Part shown: piece by piece, positions 1 to 13,400 of the stretch
How the letters are laid out: every line of letters starts with the position of its first letter
Position numbering within the stretch: the stretch's first letter is position 1
Source: Lepraria neglecta
Taxonomy: Eukaryota; Ascomycota; Lecanoromycetes; Lecanorales; Stereocaulaceae
Assembly: GCA_033220425.1 (NCBI GenBank)
Contig: CM065653.1
Location: 1,302,001 to 1,366,000, forward strand
Direction: 5' to 3'
Length of the DNA: 64,000 nucleotides
The notes under the pieces: model-generated
The model's input: the letters and a program-made list of their open reading frames with translations, nothing else
Databases searched by the model: none
What the model was told of the DNA's origin: nothing
Made by a program: the position numbers and the translations under genes

Positions 1-275
1 TAACTGCAAATTAAGTTGTAAATGTAACAATTGGGCTCTATTCTAGGATAAAATGCCATTACATTTTATTGTTACCACCCTCGTCACCGTGAGGGAGATC
101 AATCAGGCTAGCTGACTAGCTTAAAATGATTAGTCTGGCTTAGCTTTATGGGTAGGTACTTATAAGAGTCTCGAGCACAGAAGATGGAGCCACATCAATA
201 CATGAACACATATATTTCAATCCAATAGGTATATAGCAATGAATTTGAAATTCTACATACCTACCCTTCTCATTC
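1..275. other. Left edge, no gene seen
   Basis: A/T-rich sequence downstream of the first minus-strand gene. It probably holds that gene's 3' UTR and terminator. I see no coding or repeat signal. Confidence 0.4.
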
Positions 276-1029
276 TTATCGGTCCCAATACCGCTCCCCA
301 TTTTTAACTTCAAAAGGCGCAACCCCTGCCTCGAATTGACTCTCCATAACACCCTCCAACCACCTCGCAAACTCAGTCTCCACACTCCCCTTTACCCTCG
401 CTCTCTTGACTCCCCTCACTTCCGTAAACCCATCCAACGAACCATACCCCCCACACCCCCAACTCGCCCTAAAAACCTCCACCTCCAATTCCTCCGCCCC
501 GCTGAAAACCCTCTTCACATCCTCCATTCCGAAATAAGGGTCGCAGTCAAGGCGAATCCTGAGGTGGAAGCGGCGTATCATACCCACGCAGAGCTTTGAC
601 GTGACTGTCCGGCCGGGATCCATGGCGAATACCACATCAGTGAGGTAAGACGGATGCGCTTGGAATCTGCAAAGATTTCGGCGTCAGCATTAGTTACTGT
701 TTTTACGGATACAAGACAGTCTTGCGTGCGAGACATGTCAGGGAGTAGAGCCTGAGTCGTTGCTGTCGTAGGACTCGGAGGAATGTTCTCAGTTGGGGAA
801 AAAAGTTTCCAAAATGTACGTACGTGTTTTCGCCGTAGAGGATGGAGAGGCCTTCAGTGTAGGCGCGGCGGGAGGTGAGGAGGACGTGTGGTGTCAGACC
901 CAAGTTTGTGGGGGTGGGTGGGGCGAGGTTGTTGAAGGAGCGGGTGAGGATTGGGGTGGTGTGGGTTAGGAGGAGGCGGAGGATCTGGTTGCGGATTTCG
1001 CCGGGGAGTTCGAGGAAGAGGAAGGGCAT
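276..1029 (-). CDS. F-box-like fungal hypothetical protein, two exons
   Basis: Model: complement(276..666, 824..1029). The ATG at 1029 opens MPFLFLELPGEIRNQIL, the N-terminus common to many fungal F-box-like proteins (L-P-x-E-I-R-N-x-I). The first exon ends in a conserved-looking SILYGENT segment. A GTACGT donor at 823 and a GCAG acceptor at 667 define a 157-bp intron, long for this window. The join keeps frame and gives LYGENT-FQAHP, followed by about 125 residues typical of the C-terminal half of such proteins. Translation upstream of 1029 has no ATG. The protein is about 198 residues. No substrate or partner can be inferred; F-box proteins usually recruit substrates to SCF ligases, but whether this one binds Skp1 is unknown. 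Confidence 0.7.
667..823 (-). other. Intron of the F-box-like gene
   Basis: GTACGT donor and CTTTGCAG acceptor on the minus strand. Removing it joins two frames that otherwise do not meet. Confidence 0.7.
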
Positions 1030-1699
1030 TGCGGCGTCAATTGGCTGTAGTGGAAGGCCTAGATACAATGCAATGGATACTGGATCGATCTCTGGAACAG
1101 TGGGAACTCAATTGATATCTGCGCTGGTGAAGGACGCGCCGGGGAAATGGAGGTGTGTTTATATGCGCCGGATGCTCTAACAAAAGAGTAGTAGGTTCAT
1201 AGTCCTCAATCACCTGCTAGAGCAGACAGATTCCTCATTGCGTTCTCCGCATGTAGCACCGTTATTGATGGAGCTGACGTGACGGTGGCATGACTGTGAT
1301 TGATAAACTCGCACAGGATTGTCGCTGATTTAGCTCCAAAATATCTCGTCACCGATAAACCGATAAGGCTAGGGCTAGTCTAGCCGTTTTTGGCCATGAG
1401 CTAAATAAGCTGAGTGTATTGACTTTGGAAGCATTCAATAATCCGTATCTCGCCATCCGGTGGGAGCCGGACGAACAGAGACCATGGGGAAATATGCTCA
1501 GCATTGGGGTTAGACGAGTATCTCGATGTTATTGGCTATTGAGAGTATTGGCGTTTATTCTAACGAAATGCTCCCTGTGTCACAAGGCTACCATACATGC
1601 TCTGCTATCCATTGTCCTGTAAAAGGGATGCATCAAACGCAAAATAGGTTGAAGCCCCATCTGCTCTCAGCACAGCTCATTCCACACTGTTAGCGTGGA
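1030..1699. other. Intergenic, F-box-like upstream and CUL4 3' flank
   Basis: About 670 bp between the start of one minus-strand gene and the stop of CUL4. Short open frames here have no recognisable features. It presumably holds the F-box-like promoter and the CUL4 terminator. Confidence 0.4.
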
Positions 1700-4524
1700 C
1701 TATGCCACGTAGTTATAGACATTACGCCCTTCCTCATCTCGCTCCATATAGTCCTTGTCGATCAATCTGCGAAAGTCAGCACCATCCAGTAATACGCGAA
1801 GAATCACTCCACTCACTTCTCAATATTCTTCTTAATATCCGCCGGATCCAGCACACCTCTACTCTTCGTAGCAGTAATGACCTCAGAAACGAGCTCAGCA
1901 TGAGTGATCGTCTTCCTGCTCTTCATAATGCGGACGATAGCAGCTTGCGTTTCGTAGTTGCGGTCCGCTGCAACACGCTCGTGAGTCTGCTGGTTCTCTT
2001 GCTTGGTTTCTTTGGCTTGGATTTGGTTGATCTTGATGCGGTATTTGGGGTGGGAGAAGTTGAGGTTCACGGCGAAGGAGTCGCTGACGTTGACGTCTTT
2101 GCCTTTGGGGTTTTTACTCAGAACTCGATATCTGGCGCAGGCAAGGGATTGTAGGGTTCGCTTTAGTTCCGCATCATCTGAGCGGAGTCAGCAAGGTAGA
2201 AACAGTAAGTTGTAGATATCATTTACCTAGTCCAGAAGCAGCTTGTAGATCATCATAAGACATGGACTCGTTCTTGTTGAAAGACATCAGGATAACGGCC
2301 TGGAAGCAGCTAACAACGATTTCCTTGGGACCCTTGGGAAATGTTGCCTTCAGCTGACAATGGGCTAGGGCGTGCTTCCACTCCAGTCGCCGACCAGAAT
2401 GCTTCATCTTGTAGTGCTGCTCAAAGCTTGCTGTAGCTTTCAGGATACTCTCCGGTACGTTGACAACAACGTCAGGATACGATGGCCAGGCGGCTGAGGA
2501 GAGAACATTGACACTCAGGTCGAATGCAGGTCTAGTTTGCTTCTCTTCAAGCACGGACTTGTAGGATGATATTTCCTCTCTTGCCATTTCAATGTCTTTG
2601 AACATTTGTTCTAGGTTGTGTGTGAAGCCAGCGCCACATTCTACATCCTCATCAGTAATAGAGACTCTCTAGGAGACCAATGCACAAGCTTACCAGATTT
2701 CAAACGCGTAAGCATGCTCTTCTCGGCGTCTGAGCTAGCACTCCTCCCCAGCAAAAGCCGGCGAGCAAGATCCCGTTTGTAGAAAGCTTCGAAAACAGCC
2801 TTACCATGTACAAAGCGGAAAAGGTCGAGGACTGAATCCAATTGTTTGCCAATCTCGACGTCTTCATCCTCACCCGAGCCTTCTTCGTCTTCGTTGTCTG
2901 GGCCTTTCGAAACACTCTCTTGTTGGATCCCGGAAGCGCGAATAGCCTTCGTACCACCCTTCAATACCATGTCAACGTATTTGGCAATCATTTCTCCTGG
3001 TTTGGGGTTATCAGTGCCCCAAGTCATATTACTCCTCTTGCTCTTGTTGATGAATGTCTCGAAGGCTTCACGAAGACTGTGTCCGAGCCCCTCATGCCGC
3101 TGGAAGGAGTGCTCCCAGATCGAATCAAGCTTCTTCTTGAACTCAAGTAATCTTATGACCATTTCTTGCTCTCGCTCTTCATCAAAAACAATGTTGGAGC
3201 CTTGCTTGACAATGAAAGCTTCGAAGGCAGGTCTAAGCTTTTCACCGAGGCGTCTCCGCTGCAATAGACCATAGAGTTGTGACACAGCATCTGATCTATC
3301 ACTTCCCAGAAGACCACCAACATCGTCGACTATTATAAGGCGATCTTTCCTTTGATCGACCAGGATATCTTCCAAGTACGTCTCTAGTCCCTTCTTGGTC
3401 GTTTGGTCCAGGCCATACAGATCGCAGCGGCGTAGTTCTTGCTCCATGAGCTTGACGCATTGCTCGACGTATCCGGTCAGGTCGTTCGCGTCAACTGATT
3501 TCTGAGCCCAGGCGAGGAAATACTGCTCTGACTCGGTCATAAACCTAGGCTCGAAGAACTTCTGATATACCGCGAGCGAGTAGAACATCTTGATAGCATC
3601 GCGGAAGAGAGCCTCGTTGCGAGCTTCCTGGTTGTCTTGCCTGTCGGCACTGAGCAGATCGCAAGCTCCCTGGAGGATCTTTGGCTTGAGCTGGGCGGCA
3701 GAGAATACGTGGTTGTGGAATTCATTGGTTCCCATTTCGTCTATAGCGGGATGAATAGTCGAGTGCAGGAGATACGACCGGTCAAGGTAGAAGAAAATCG
3801 AATGAATAGTCTCCATTTGTTTGCTCCATGTCGACCAAGCCTGAACCACTGCATCCAGAACTTCCACCGCTGAGTCCGTATCTGCTATTTGTAGCAAAGG
3901 CTCCTTAACCCGACTCTCGATATCGCGTGTGCATTTCTCGCAGAGCTTCTTGTATAGCGCAGGGGCTCGGTCTTGCTTGCACACGATCTCCACGCCTCTG
4001 TAGAGTTCCTCCATCGAATAGGGTAGCTTCTGCTTGGAAAAGATGGCTGATAGTGCAGCGTCTAGCTGTGCCCAGACACGATTGTAGTATTCATCAGCAT
4101 GCGGCCTTGAGACTGTCTTCAGACCCTTCACCACAATCTTCTTGGGTCCCGTGTGAGGTGTGATATTGGTGCGCCGGCCATTGCTGGCTTTCTTTTTTAT
4201 GGGGCTCCCATTTGGAGATTCAGTAAGATCTATCACTTCGCGAGGCGGGGCTCGCAAGGGACTAGAGAAGTTGAACCTATCTCCGGCTTGGAGTGGTCGT
4301 GCGGTTCGAACGGTGGCTGAATTCATGTCTGGCTCTTTCGTTGAGTGGTTGAGTTTGACTCTCTTACTCGGTGAAGCTCCAGAGAGGTCCTCAAGTCCAC
4401 GGTCTTTCGATCCTTGCTTGGAGGTTGCGAAGAGCTCCGAGATGGTCTTCTGGGGATAAGGCTCGCTGGGATAGGACTGCTTCTGAGGACCAGATTTGCT
4501 TCCGCTTTGCTTAGCCGATGGCAT
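1700..4524 (-). CDS. CUL4: Cullin-4, scaffold of CRL4 ubiquitin ligase
   Basis: Model: complement(1700..1766, 1817..2177, 2227..2640, 2694..4524), 890 residues, introns of 50, 49 and 53 bp. Cullin-4 scaffolds DDB1-DCAF adaptors to a RING protein; in fungi CRL4 acts in DNA replication, repair and heterochromatin. The N-terminal 150 residues are disordered and basic with KRVK and KKIVVKGLK stretches, as in CUL4 rather than CUL1 or CUL3. Cullin repeats follow. Correct splicing restores LKSECGAGFTHNLEQMFKDI, the cullin homology signature. The C-terminal Nedd8 domain has IVRIMKSRK, with the predicted neddylation lysine near K834. The last exon gives IDKDYMERDEEGRNVYNYVA, the invariant cullin ending. 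The ATG at 4524 is the first in frame. It lies head-to-tail downstream of NUP192, separated by 476 bp. Confidence 0.95.
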
Positions 4525-5000
4525 CGAGGTAGCTAGAGAGACACATTCGGTGTCTTAAAAGGTTACATAGCAAAGGTAGTGGTGATTGGCTACGCTGTCC
4601 CGTCAATCGTGATGACTGTGGGATCGGAGCTAGCGGATTTAAGGGGGCATGGTTTCTACCACGTAAACATCATAGTGAAACTTTGTATAGTTTGAGGGGT
4701 GGTAAACCCTCAAGCCATCTAACATTTTACTATCGGAGCTGCTTGCTTTTGGCGCTTGGAAGGCCTGGTTTTGATAAAGTTCCTATTTTAACGGGCTGCT
4801 GTCTTGCAATCTGTACAATATGCCGGACATACTGACGCTCGCCTGCAATTATTTAAGACGTTTCGAATATGATAAGAACATCCCTATTGACTTTTGGGGC
4901 TGATAAGGCCCATCTACATATGTCGGCTACCCCTTTCCATGAACACACTTCAAGTGAAGCCCAACCTTCGTGACTTCTGGGTATCTCGTTGTTCTTCGTA
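4525..5000. other. Intergenic, CUL4 promoter and NUP192 3' flank
   Basis: 476 bp between two minus-strand genes. A short inverted repeat (GAGGG...CCCTC, about 4694-4711) is visible. No gene or clear TATA box was recognised. Confidence 0.4.
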
Positions 5001-8000
5001 CTAAACGGTACTGTAAGCCTGGAACGATAAAAATTTGGCGGCTTGACTTACATCCAAAAAATCCGTCATCGCGATAAGTAGCACCAACAGCTCTACCAAT
5101 TCCTCTATATCGACACCGGCATCATCAAATGACACCCCTCCTATCCTAGCTTGCCTTTTGAACATTGATACCACCAAAGGCCGATTCTCCACTAGGAAAT
5201 CCTTGGCGCTTCCGATGGTCTGCTCGTTTTGAGGGCCTCGACTCAGAACAACAGCGGTGATGACGCGTGTAAGAGACAGGAGTAGCCGGTAATATTTACC
5301 GAGTGCCTCTGGGTTGTCGATTTCTGCTGTTGTCAGCTTGCTTCCTGAGTTGATACTGCATGACTCACCAACACCGATATCAGGATCAACTGAGAATAGC
5401 CCAGACGTGCGCACTGCTTGAAAGAGTCCAGCATTCATGACATAGACGGCACCCATCCTGCTCTGGGAGATCGTCAAGAGCAAGGATATCTTGCTCTCAT
5501 AATAGGACATCAAGAGAGGGATATCTGTTGAGAAAGACTGTTTAGCGACATTTAACAGCTGCTCCACCGGAACGCTCACCTTTGCCATGTGTCTCTCGTA
5601 ACTCTTGCGGTATTTTCTCAATACTTTCGACTAGAACCTGAATAAAGTTTGTTCTCGTCAAAGAATCGATAATGTAGTTCGAGTTGTCCATCGTTGCTAG
5701 ACGCCCCAATGCATCGAGTAACAGTAGCGCGGAGATCTGACAAGAGCCTGATGCTCCATAAGCATCGTCGCATATGATGTCCATGGTCCTCTCTCCCGTG
5801 GATTTGAGAGTCTGAGTGCCGTGACGACGGCGTAGCGGATCATCCGACGCCTGGCCCATGCCGGTAAGATACCGATAGCAAACCTTGTAGAGAACTTCAC
5901 GAAGTTGCACGTCGACTTCCGGGCAATTTATTGCTCGCAAGGCAACACGGAATACCTGGAAAAGCCTATCATTGGCCACGTCACCAGCCCTGGAACGATC
6001 CAGCGCCGACGACTCGAAGTCAAGCTGAAACAGCAATGCTAAGATTAGTTTGGTAATGTCAATAGCCGCCGGTACGTTCGTGACTGCATATTCCTCAAGC
6101 TTTGGCGTGACCAACTGTAAGGCTTGCAAGATCAAGGCCGCCTTGCCACCCGAATCAAGATCGCAGGTGCCAACTGCTAGTATAAGTAGGTCAGCCCAAG
6201 CCTTTGTCGTTTGAGACTTTGCCGATGTCAAATTGAGACGGTTATCTTCGCTTTGGAAATACAAAAGAATGTGTTCGGCCTCCTCATTGACACGCTGCTC
6301 TTCATTTGGATCTTGAAGGCGGCCAGATCTTCGTAGTTCATTGAGCCGTAATGTAATTGTCTCGTGAATCAACTTCATATCGGATAGGGCGGTGGTTCGT
6401 TGAAAGTCGGCTCCGGTAGCGGCTGTAAAGTCCAAGCCGGAGAAAAAGTTCAATCGAGGGGTAGGGATATCATGGGAAATTTCCAACTCAATGAAGTCTA
6501 AGAGATCAAAGATGGTCGGATTCGCGACTTGCTCGCCGTCAGGCATGGAGGTTGACCCGAGTAATGTAGAGAATATTCTGGCCTTTAATGAAGGTACTCC
6601 TTCGACAGCAACAAGACGAATCTCGGTGGCCGTATATTCGAGCAACGAGCGACGATGCCAAAGGTATTGTTCAAGAGCCTCTGCTGATTCAGTATACATG
6701 AATTCCGACTCTTTTGTCGATCTTCCGTCCCAAACGGTGCTTGGTCCTATTGTCACCTGCCTCGGAAAAAGTTCGAAAAGAAAGTCGCTCGCGCGAAGGT
6801 CGGATAGGGTGAAAGTGGACGTGAGGGAAGAGGTCCACAGAATGGACAATACCTGCATGCCCTTTTGTTTGAGGCTAAGTGACCATGCCTGCATTACACC
6901 TTCGTCCCCATTTGGATAGTCGATGACAAGACGTAGCACGGCGTGAAAAAGAGACAGGCTATTAGCGAATAAGCTGCCCTCTTCCACGTCAAGAGTCGTT
7001 CCTCTGCAGGCAAATCCTAGCAGAGCATGCGCCAATGTGGGCTTATCGGGTGTGGTAGTCAAGCATTGGACCAGAAAGTCGAGTATGACTGACTTAATGA
7101 TCCAGCCAAGAGCATCGACGCCTTGATCCAATTCACGAGAGTCAAAATCCATAGCGAGTCTCAACGATCTCGCAATACGGTCCAAGTCGTCGTGCTGTTC
7201 AATTGCGCTGATGAGACGATTGCCATGCACTCTTTGACCATAAGCTGCGTTCGACTGTATGTTGAGCTTCCTTGAACTCGCAAGCTTGCCAAGTAGCTTC
7301 AAAGAGACCACAGTGAGGTGCTGGTTACCAACGCCCGAATAGAGGCCCAGATCGGCAACAAGCCCCAGATTGAGTGCAACGCTGTCTTCGAATGAAGCTA
7401 GAGAGGGATTGAGTACCGGCTGTTTATGGCCCGTAGACTGCAATTTGATAAGAGGGCGCACAATATCTAGATAAGTGGACTGAAGATCCATTATCAGATT
7501 CATGACTTCGATACTGCGGCAAAGTGACAGGATAAGCGGAGACTCCGAAGAGGCACTCGAAACCTCATCAATATCTTGATGGGCCGCCGCGAAAAGTGCA
7601 GCGAGAACGCGCTCGTTGAACATCCATTCCATAACTCGGGCGAACGGATGCAGGCGAACATATGCCAATAGGGACGATGTGTTCATTGCTTCATCCACGG
7701 AAATGGTTGATCTATTAGCCAGGACGACGAGATCTTCGTTGAAAGTGTCCAGGCATAGAGCAGCTAGGGTTAAAATTTCACAAGTCAATATCCTATGGTG
7801 GAGTAGTTCTTCGGGGCGTGTCGTTGTCGAAGCAAAGACTTTGTCAAAGATAAAATCAATGTAAGGTTCTATACCTGGCATTCGGTATGCAGAGCCCAGA
7901 TTTTCCGGGAATGATAGCTGGTCATTGAGCCCTGTGTCCTGGATTGCTGGGCACATGAGGCTTTGCAGGAGGCATATGAAGTCCTTTGCCTGCTCGAAGT

Positions 8001-10165
8001 CTCCCGCAATCGCCTCAAAAGTGGCTTGTTCTGTTCGTGCTGGCGTATTCGCGACATTCTTAGATACATTGATGGGGGGAGACAGTCTGCCCGAAACCCA
8101 CTGATCCAGAGAAGTCCATACCGACATGCCAAGTTCGGTTGTTTTGCCGGTCAAGAGCGCTCGAATGACTGTAAAAGCACAGGCGTGGAGACGATTCGGG
8201 ACGGAGCTGTGGCACAATTGAAAAAGTACCTCGAGGATTGGAAAATTCGATTGAGACAATAACCATAACCTTACCTCGGCGCTTTCGTCGCAGAGATGTG
8301 ATATGAGTCTCATATAACTTTCCAACATGTATGGACTCTCCGGCTCAACGATGTCATCCGAGTTTAAGCTGGCGCCATACTGAATTGCTTGTCGAAGGCC
8401 CGCGGGCTGCTCACGGAGCTTGGAAGTGTAAACATTGAGCTCGTCAAAGATCTGAGCCCAGCTCAAAGAAGTCGATCGGCGTATCTTGGCGGACGTAGTC
8501 GTGCTTTCCTCAAGTAGGAATCGATGAGCTGAAGCCGCACAATCTTCGCCATGGGAGATAGACCGGAGCATCTCGCAGAAAGCGCCAACGCAGGGCGTGG
8601 ATTGTCTCTTTGAAGCCCATTGCAGGAATCCATAAAGGTTGCTATCGACATCACTCCAAAACGCTTGTGCAGCTTCGGCGCGGTGGTCGAAGGAGAAAGA
8701 AATTGTCAGGAGGAATCGCTCAAGATGGAAAGCTTGCTCCGAGACGCCACCTGGTACATTAGGTTGCAAAGCAGACCGAATTCTCTTCCTCTGATCGTCC
8801 TCTTCGACTTTGAATCGGCGCAGCGTATCCGGCATGTTGGTGATGAAAGCATCTACGAATATTTCCAATTGTTCCATCAGCAACGTTTGGAAGTATGGCG
8901 AGGTTAACGCTAAGTCGTGGTGCAGAGGCACTGAATCATGAAGCAATAGCTGGATAAGACCGTTCCTCGCTGCATCATACCACTCGTGCGGCATGACCTG
9001 CGAGCATATTGAGAGTATGCACTGAAAAGCCCCGTCCTGAAGTGCTTCAAAGAAGGCGTCTGATCGGGCGCGCGCCTCGGCTTCTAGGTCGAGATGTTGT
9101 ATTTCCGAACCTGTTGGTTGTTCGAGATACCACCCAGAATACTCAGCAAGCCACCAGGTGATCGTAGCGGCTTGAAGATTTCGCAACGACCATGGTGCCT
9201 TCTCTTTGCTTTCCAAAATCCTAGTGCTGAGCGACCTTATTTCCAGCAGAGTTGCCCCACCCTCTGGTGATCCAAATTGGGATGTGAATGCTGTGATCAT
9301 GGGGATATAATGCACGGCTATGTCATTCCACTTATCTAATCTGGGCAAGTGCTCCATGAGTTTGTAGAAATCTTCGATTCCAGTGTGGTTTGCTTTTATC
9401 AGATGGTTGACAATCGCCCCGAGTGACTCGTGTTCCTGCCCAAGACTCAACTGTTGTGCTCCTATAATCTCGTTCGCTTCGGGAGCCAGAGTCTGCCCTA
9501 ATGCCAGTGCTCCTTGATGACGCTCTTCCAATGCCTGAAGCCATTTCTCGATGTCTGCCATTGCTCTGAAACATTTCTGAACATAGAGTGATCCATTCCG
9601 AGCTGGGCCGTCTTTTGTTTCCAGAATCAAGCCAATCAGTTGGCGCGAAACGTCTCGTATATCCTCTTCACAGTCCGGATCGGTCGACTGCTTCAAAAGG
9701 AGGCGCAGGCATTCTAGTAGAAATCCCCTGCGTTCGTGGAAGTGTATAACTGCCAATGCGACACTTGACCTATCAAGTATTTTCGCGTCCTCTTGTGATC
9801 CAAGCAGAAGTCGGGCTGAATCGAGTTCGTCGAGGTCTAGTGTGTTGGCCAGCACAGTGGTGCTTTCTTGGAATTCCTGGTTCACCGAATACTTCTCCTC
9901 GTCTATTGTGATGTTCCCTTGTGATGCACTCGATAAGTACTCGGGCGTATCCATAGGTAGATAAGGGACATCCTAGCTCACCAGATTGAAGCGCTTTCCT
10001 GCTTGCATCACTCTTTGGTGGCTTGTCGAGAAGCTGTCTGAATTCATTGACACGCGCTTCTAAGTCAGCCCAGAGGCGGTCGATGTTGCGCAGGCAAGAG
10101 GCTTCCAAAGCAACAAGGTCCTGATGAAGACCTCGCAGGCCTACTAAGCCCTCGTCGTCTGCCAT
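5001..10165 (-). CDS. NUP192: Inner-ring nucleoporin Nup192 (Nup205 family)
   Basis: Model: complement(5001..5524, 5580..9917, 9982..10165), 1681 residues, which matches the usual Nup192 length of about 1,680. Nup192 is a large alpha-helical solenoid of the nuclear pore inner ring that binds Nic96, Nup53 and Nup145N. Landmarks typical of the family are LDLDELDSARLLL near residue 90, TSQFGSPEGG, ERFLLTISFSFDHR, MLESYMRLISHLCDESAE, a long EPYIDFIFD helix, YVRLHPFARVMEWMFNE and ICDDAYG near the C-terminus. The start at 10165 (MADDEGLVGL) fits the family N-terminus; an upstream ATG in the same frame would add 47 residues. The join at 9981/9918 gives QSGNITIDEEKYSVN, a conserved stretch. The final exon has an in-frame GTAAGT...CAG of only 33 bp, left unspliced. 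It is divergent from TEL1. Confidence 0.93.
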
Positions 10166-10455
10166 GAGCTGGTAGACCTGGTAGATGTGTGGCATCAAAA
10201 AGTGTTGATATTTTGGAGCTGACGCGATTGCGGCTCGGCAAACGCGTTTCAGTTTTTGCCGTCGTGCCTTCCAAAGTCTGCCAACACCACTCTTCCAATC
10301 AATCACAAGACAACATGTAGTGGATCTCTAGTCTAATTACTGGTGTGGTGTGTTGTGACGCAAAGCAAAATCATTCGACACCTCTTCGTGTCCGGTATGG
10401 TAATCCTGTTCAATACTGTGACCTTCACGCAACGGTCTTCCCATCAGATCTCAAG
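10166..10455. promoter_or_regulatory. Shared NUP192/TEL1 divergent promoter region
   Basis: 290 bp separate the two start codons, so both 5' UTRs and promoters must fit here. I see no convincing TATA box. A reading frame continues upstream of the NUP192 ATG, but it is not conserved-looking. Confidence 0.55.
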
Positions 10456-13400
10456 ATGGGGGAGGTCAGAGGCAGGAAAGACATCAATGATGCCCTTGGT
10501 TAGTTATGATTCGGAACAAGCCCTCACCAGAAACTAATACATACCAGCAAAAGTGCATTCCGAAAAGATGGATGAGAGACTGACTGGTCTCGTCGGTATG
10601 TTCGGCTGATTTCGCTCGAATCCTACTACTAACACTTAGATAGTATTGAGGAAAATCATCAGTGAGAATCGCCAGCGCTCACAGCTGTAGATGCACCGCT
10701 TCCTATTCATCTCGAGAAGATCAAAGCATTAATCGATATTTAGCAAGAAACTCAAAGATGAGAATTACCATGTCATCTTGGAAGCCGTATTTCGAGTTGC
10801 TAAGCTTGAAAGCTCTAATTATGCTAGAGCTACCAAATACACAAAACCCAAGGTTGAATCGCGATTGTCGGCGTGTGCAGGCGTGATTCGAATCACTGTC
10901 GAGATAGCCTTACAGAAATTACGTTACAAAACAGTCAAAGCTCTCGTGGAACACATCACTCAGACGCTACCAACGGCAGACGCCGGGTATTGCGAGCCTC
11001 TTCTCAACGACTATTTCAAGGCCCTTGCGACCCTCCTTGAATATAAGGCTCATCCGGAGCATTTCTTAGGTGACGAATGGCACGAGGTAGTTGACTTCTG
11101 TATTGAAACAGTACGTGACCTGAATAGACCTGCTGAGCTGGACGGTTCTAGCCAATCGAATGGAGTCAGAGGTCTTCATGGATCCAGTACGAATCGGAAC
11201 CATCTTAGCCGCTCCGCAACACCTAGCTCGGCGGGTGAATTTGGCCGTAAGTCCAGTAGCAAAGTATCACAGCGTGCTTCTGCTTATCCCCAGCTTAGAG
11301 AGAGTGACCGGGATCTGGTTCTTTGTTTGCAACATCTGACTTCGGTGACAAACGCTCCTATATTTGATAGAGCACGTGTCATTCTGAAAACCTTGATTGA
11401 ACTGCTCCAGACATATCCGAAAGTGAGCAAGATACAGCAACCCGCGTTGGAATGTATCAATTCAATAATGTCCCGTGTCGTTCCCAATGACATCGAACTG
11501 GCTCTAGAAGTCACGAAGCAGATGCTCCCATTGATTCGACGTTTCTGGGAAATGAAAGAGGCCCCACTCAAAGAAGCCCTATTGATCTTTCTTTCGTACG
11601 GGGAAGTTCTTCTGCCTCGCATGATATCCACAGATGGGGACGGTGACTGCAAAGCAGCCTTGAATGCATTAATTGAGGTTCTGCGTGAAGACTATTGTGT
11701 ACGCCGACACAGAGAACAACTTCAGCTGGAGGACTTGACACTCTGCGATCCCACCCACTGCGCAATTCGACGGAGGCCACTGAGTACCAAGACACTTGAG
11801 ATCCGATTGGGGTCTTTCAAAGCAGAGCATCCCTGGTGCTTAATCTCTATCAGCTCTTCTATCATAGGGGCGCTCGAGGTTGATATGGCAGTGCACGAAA
11901 AGGCCGTCGAGCCCGATGTCAACGACCATGTTTCCAAGCGCCAGAGATTAACACATCCTCTGGACGATCTGTTTTGTCTCACACAAGGATCTCTAGTGCC
12001 AGAAAAGCTGTATGCCCTAAAAATGCTCGCTTTCGTCTTCGACGCCCTCGAATTCGATGAGAGCGCGTTGCAAGATCGTCTAGAAAAGCTCTTGCTTTGT
12101 CTTTCAGATGATGATGCCGTCATAGCATCCTGGGCTACGTTAGTCATGACCTCGTAAGTGCAATCGATTTCTATGTTTCCCCACTAGCTGACGGGCCACT
12201 AGTGCCGCAGGTCAGTATGCGGCTCGAGAAATAGGTCTCAAAGACCTCTGGCTTCAAGTGTGGCGCCTTGTAGCAAGGCATATCACGTCCACAAGCACGT
12301 GCAGAGCAGCATGCCAATTAATGGCAGTCCTTCTCGATTCTGGACTTGTAGCATACACTAGCATCGCAGATCTCGTCGAGGGCATGACCAAATCTGTTGA
12401 TCTGAACGGCCCAGCGGAATGCGGCGAATCTTCAACAACGCTGTGGACAATTATAATTGTACTTCGGAGACAGGAAAATTTAAGCTCCGCATCCGAGTGC
12501 TCTGATTGCGTTCTTCGTTGGCTGTTTAATCGATGGAGTCCAGGTCAGTCTCCTTGGATTTATAGAAATGGCTCAATACTTACGTCTTGATAGCGAAGAT
12601 GCGTGATCGTCATCATGCGATGCACATAGCTCAACAAACGTCAACGTTCAGCACACTGAGATTGATCTGCATATGTCTCGGCCTTTCGCCTCCTTCCACG
12701 AGCCAACAATCGGATTTGAATCTCGGACTGCTTTCCCAGGCACGCTTAAGATGTCTACGAGATCGAGAGCTAATGAGGTACTTGCTGCTGAGTGAAGACA
12801 AACCTTCGCATGTCAACCGTCACATATCCCTTTCAAAAAAATACTCATCTGGCATCAAGCTCGCACAAACAAAATTCCAAGCCCTTGCCGGGCCCGTCGT
12901 GGATTTCTTCATTTCAGAAGGTTCGACGCTTCTGCGGGATTACTTTTCAGCTGCTACGGAGCCTCGCTCTACCATTAACATAGATACGATACGTATCTCC
13001 ATCTCTTTCAGCATTATCGGATACGCACTGTTATCAAGCTCTAGCTTACAAGGCGTTCGCCAGAACGGCCAGATGAGAAGCACCTTGGATCAGTTGAAGG
13101 CTGCCCTTAGACACTCTGTGCTCCACCACCGCGAACGGCGAGAAATGACCAAAGGTCTGTTCGATGCATTTGGCTCGTCTCTTGAGCCAATCGAGCGGCT
13201 CGCTGCGGGTAAAGACTTCCTTACCAAGGGCGCAGTCGCAATGTCTCAAGGCTTTGACCAAGCATTCTGGCACGAGATCATGCAGTCAGACGGACCTAAT
13301 GAGTCCGAAACCGAACGGGACGCAATGGACTTTGACAGTGAGTTCGATTCGCAGAGGAGTAATAGCCGGGATGAAGTTTCCGCTTTGGACAACAATCATG

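Noticed and set aside
5005-5037. 33-bp GTAAGT...CAG intron at the NUP192 3' end
   Set aside because: Too short for spliceosomal removal, and both readings stay in frame to the same stop.
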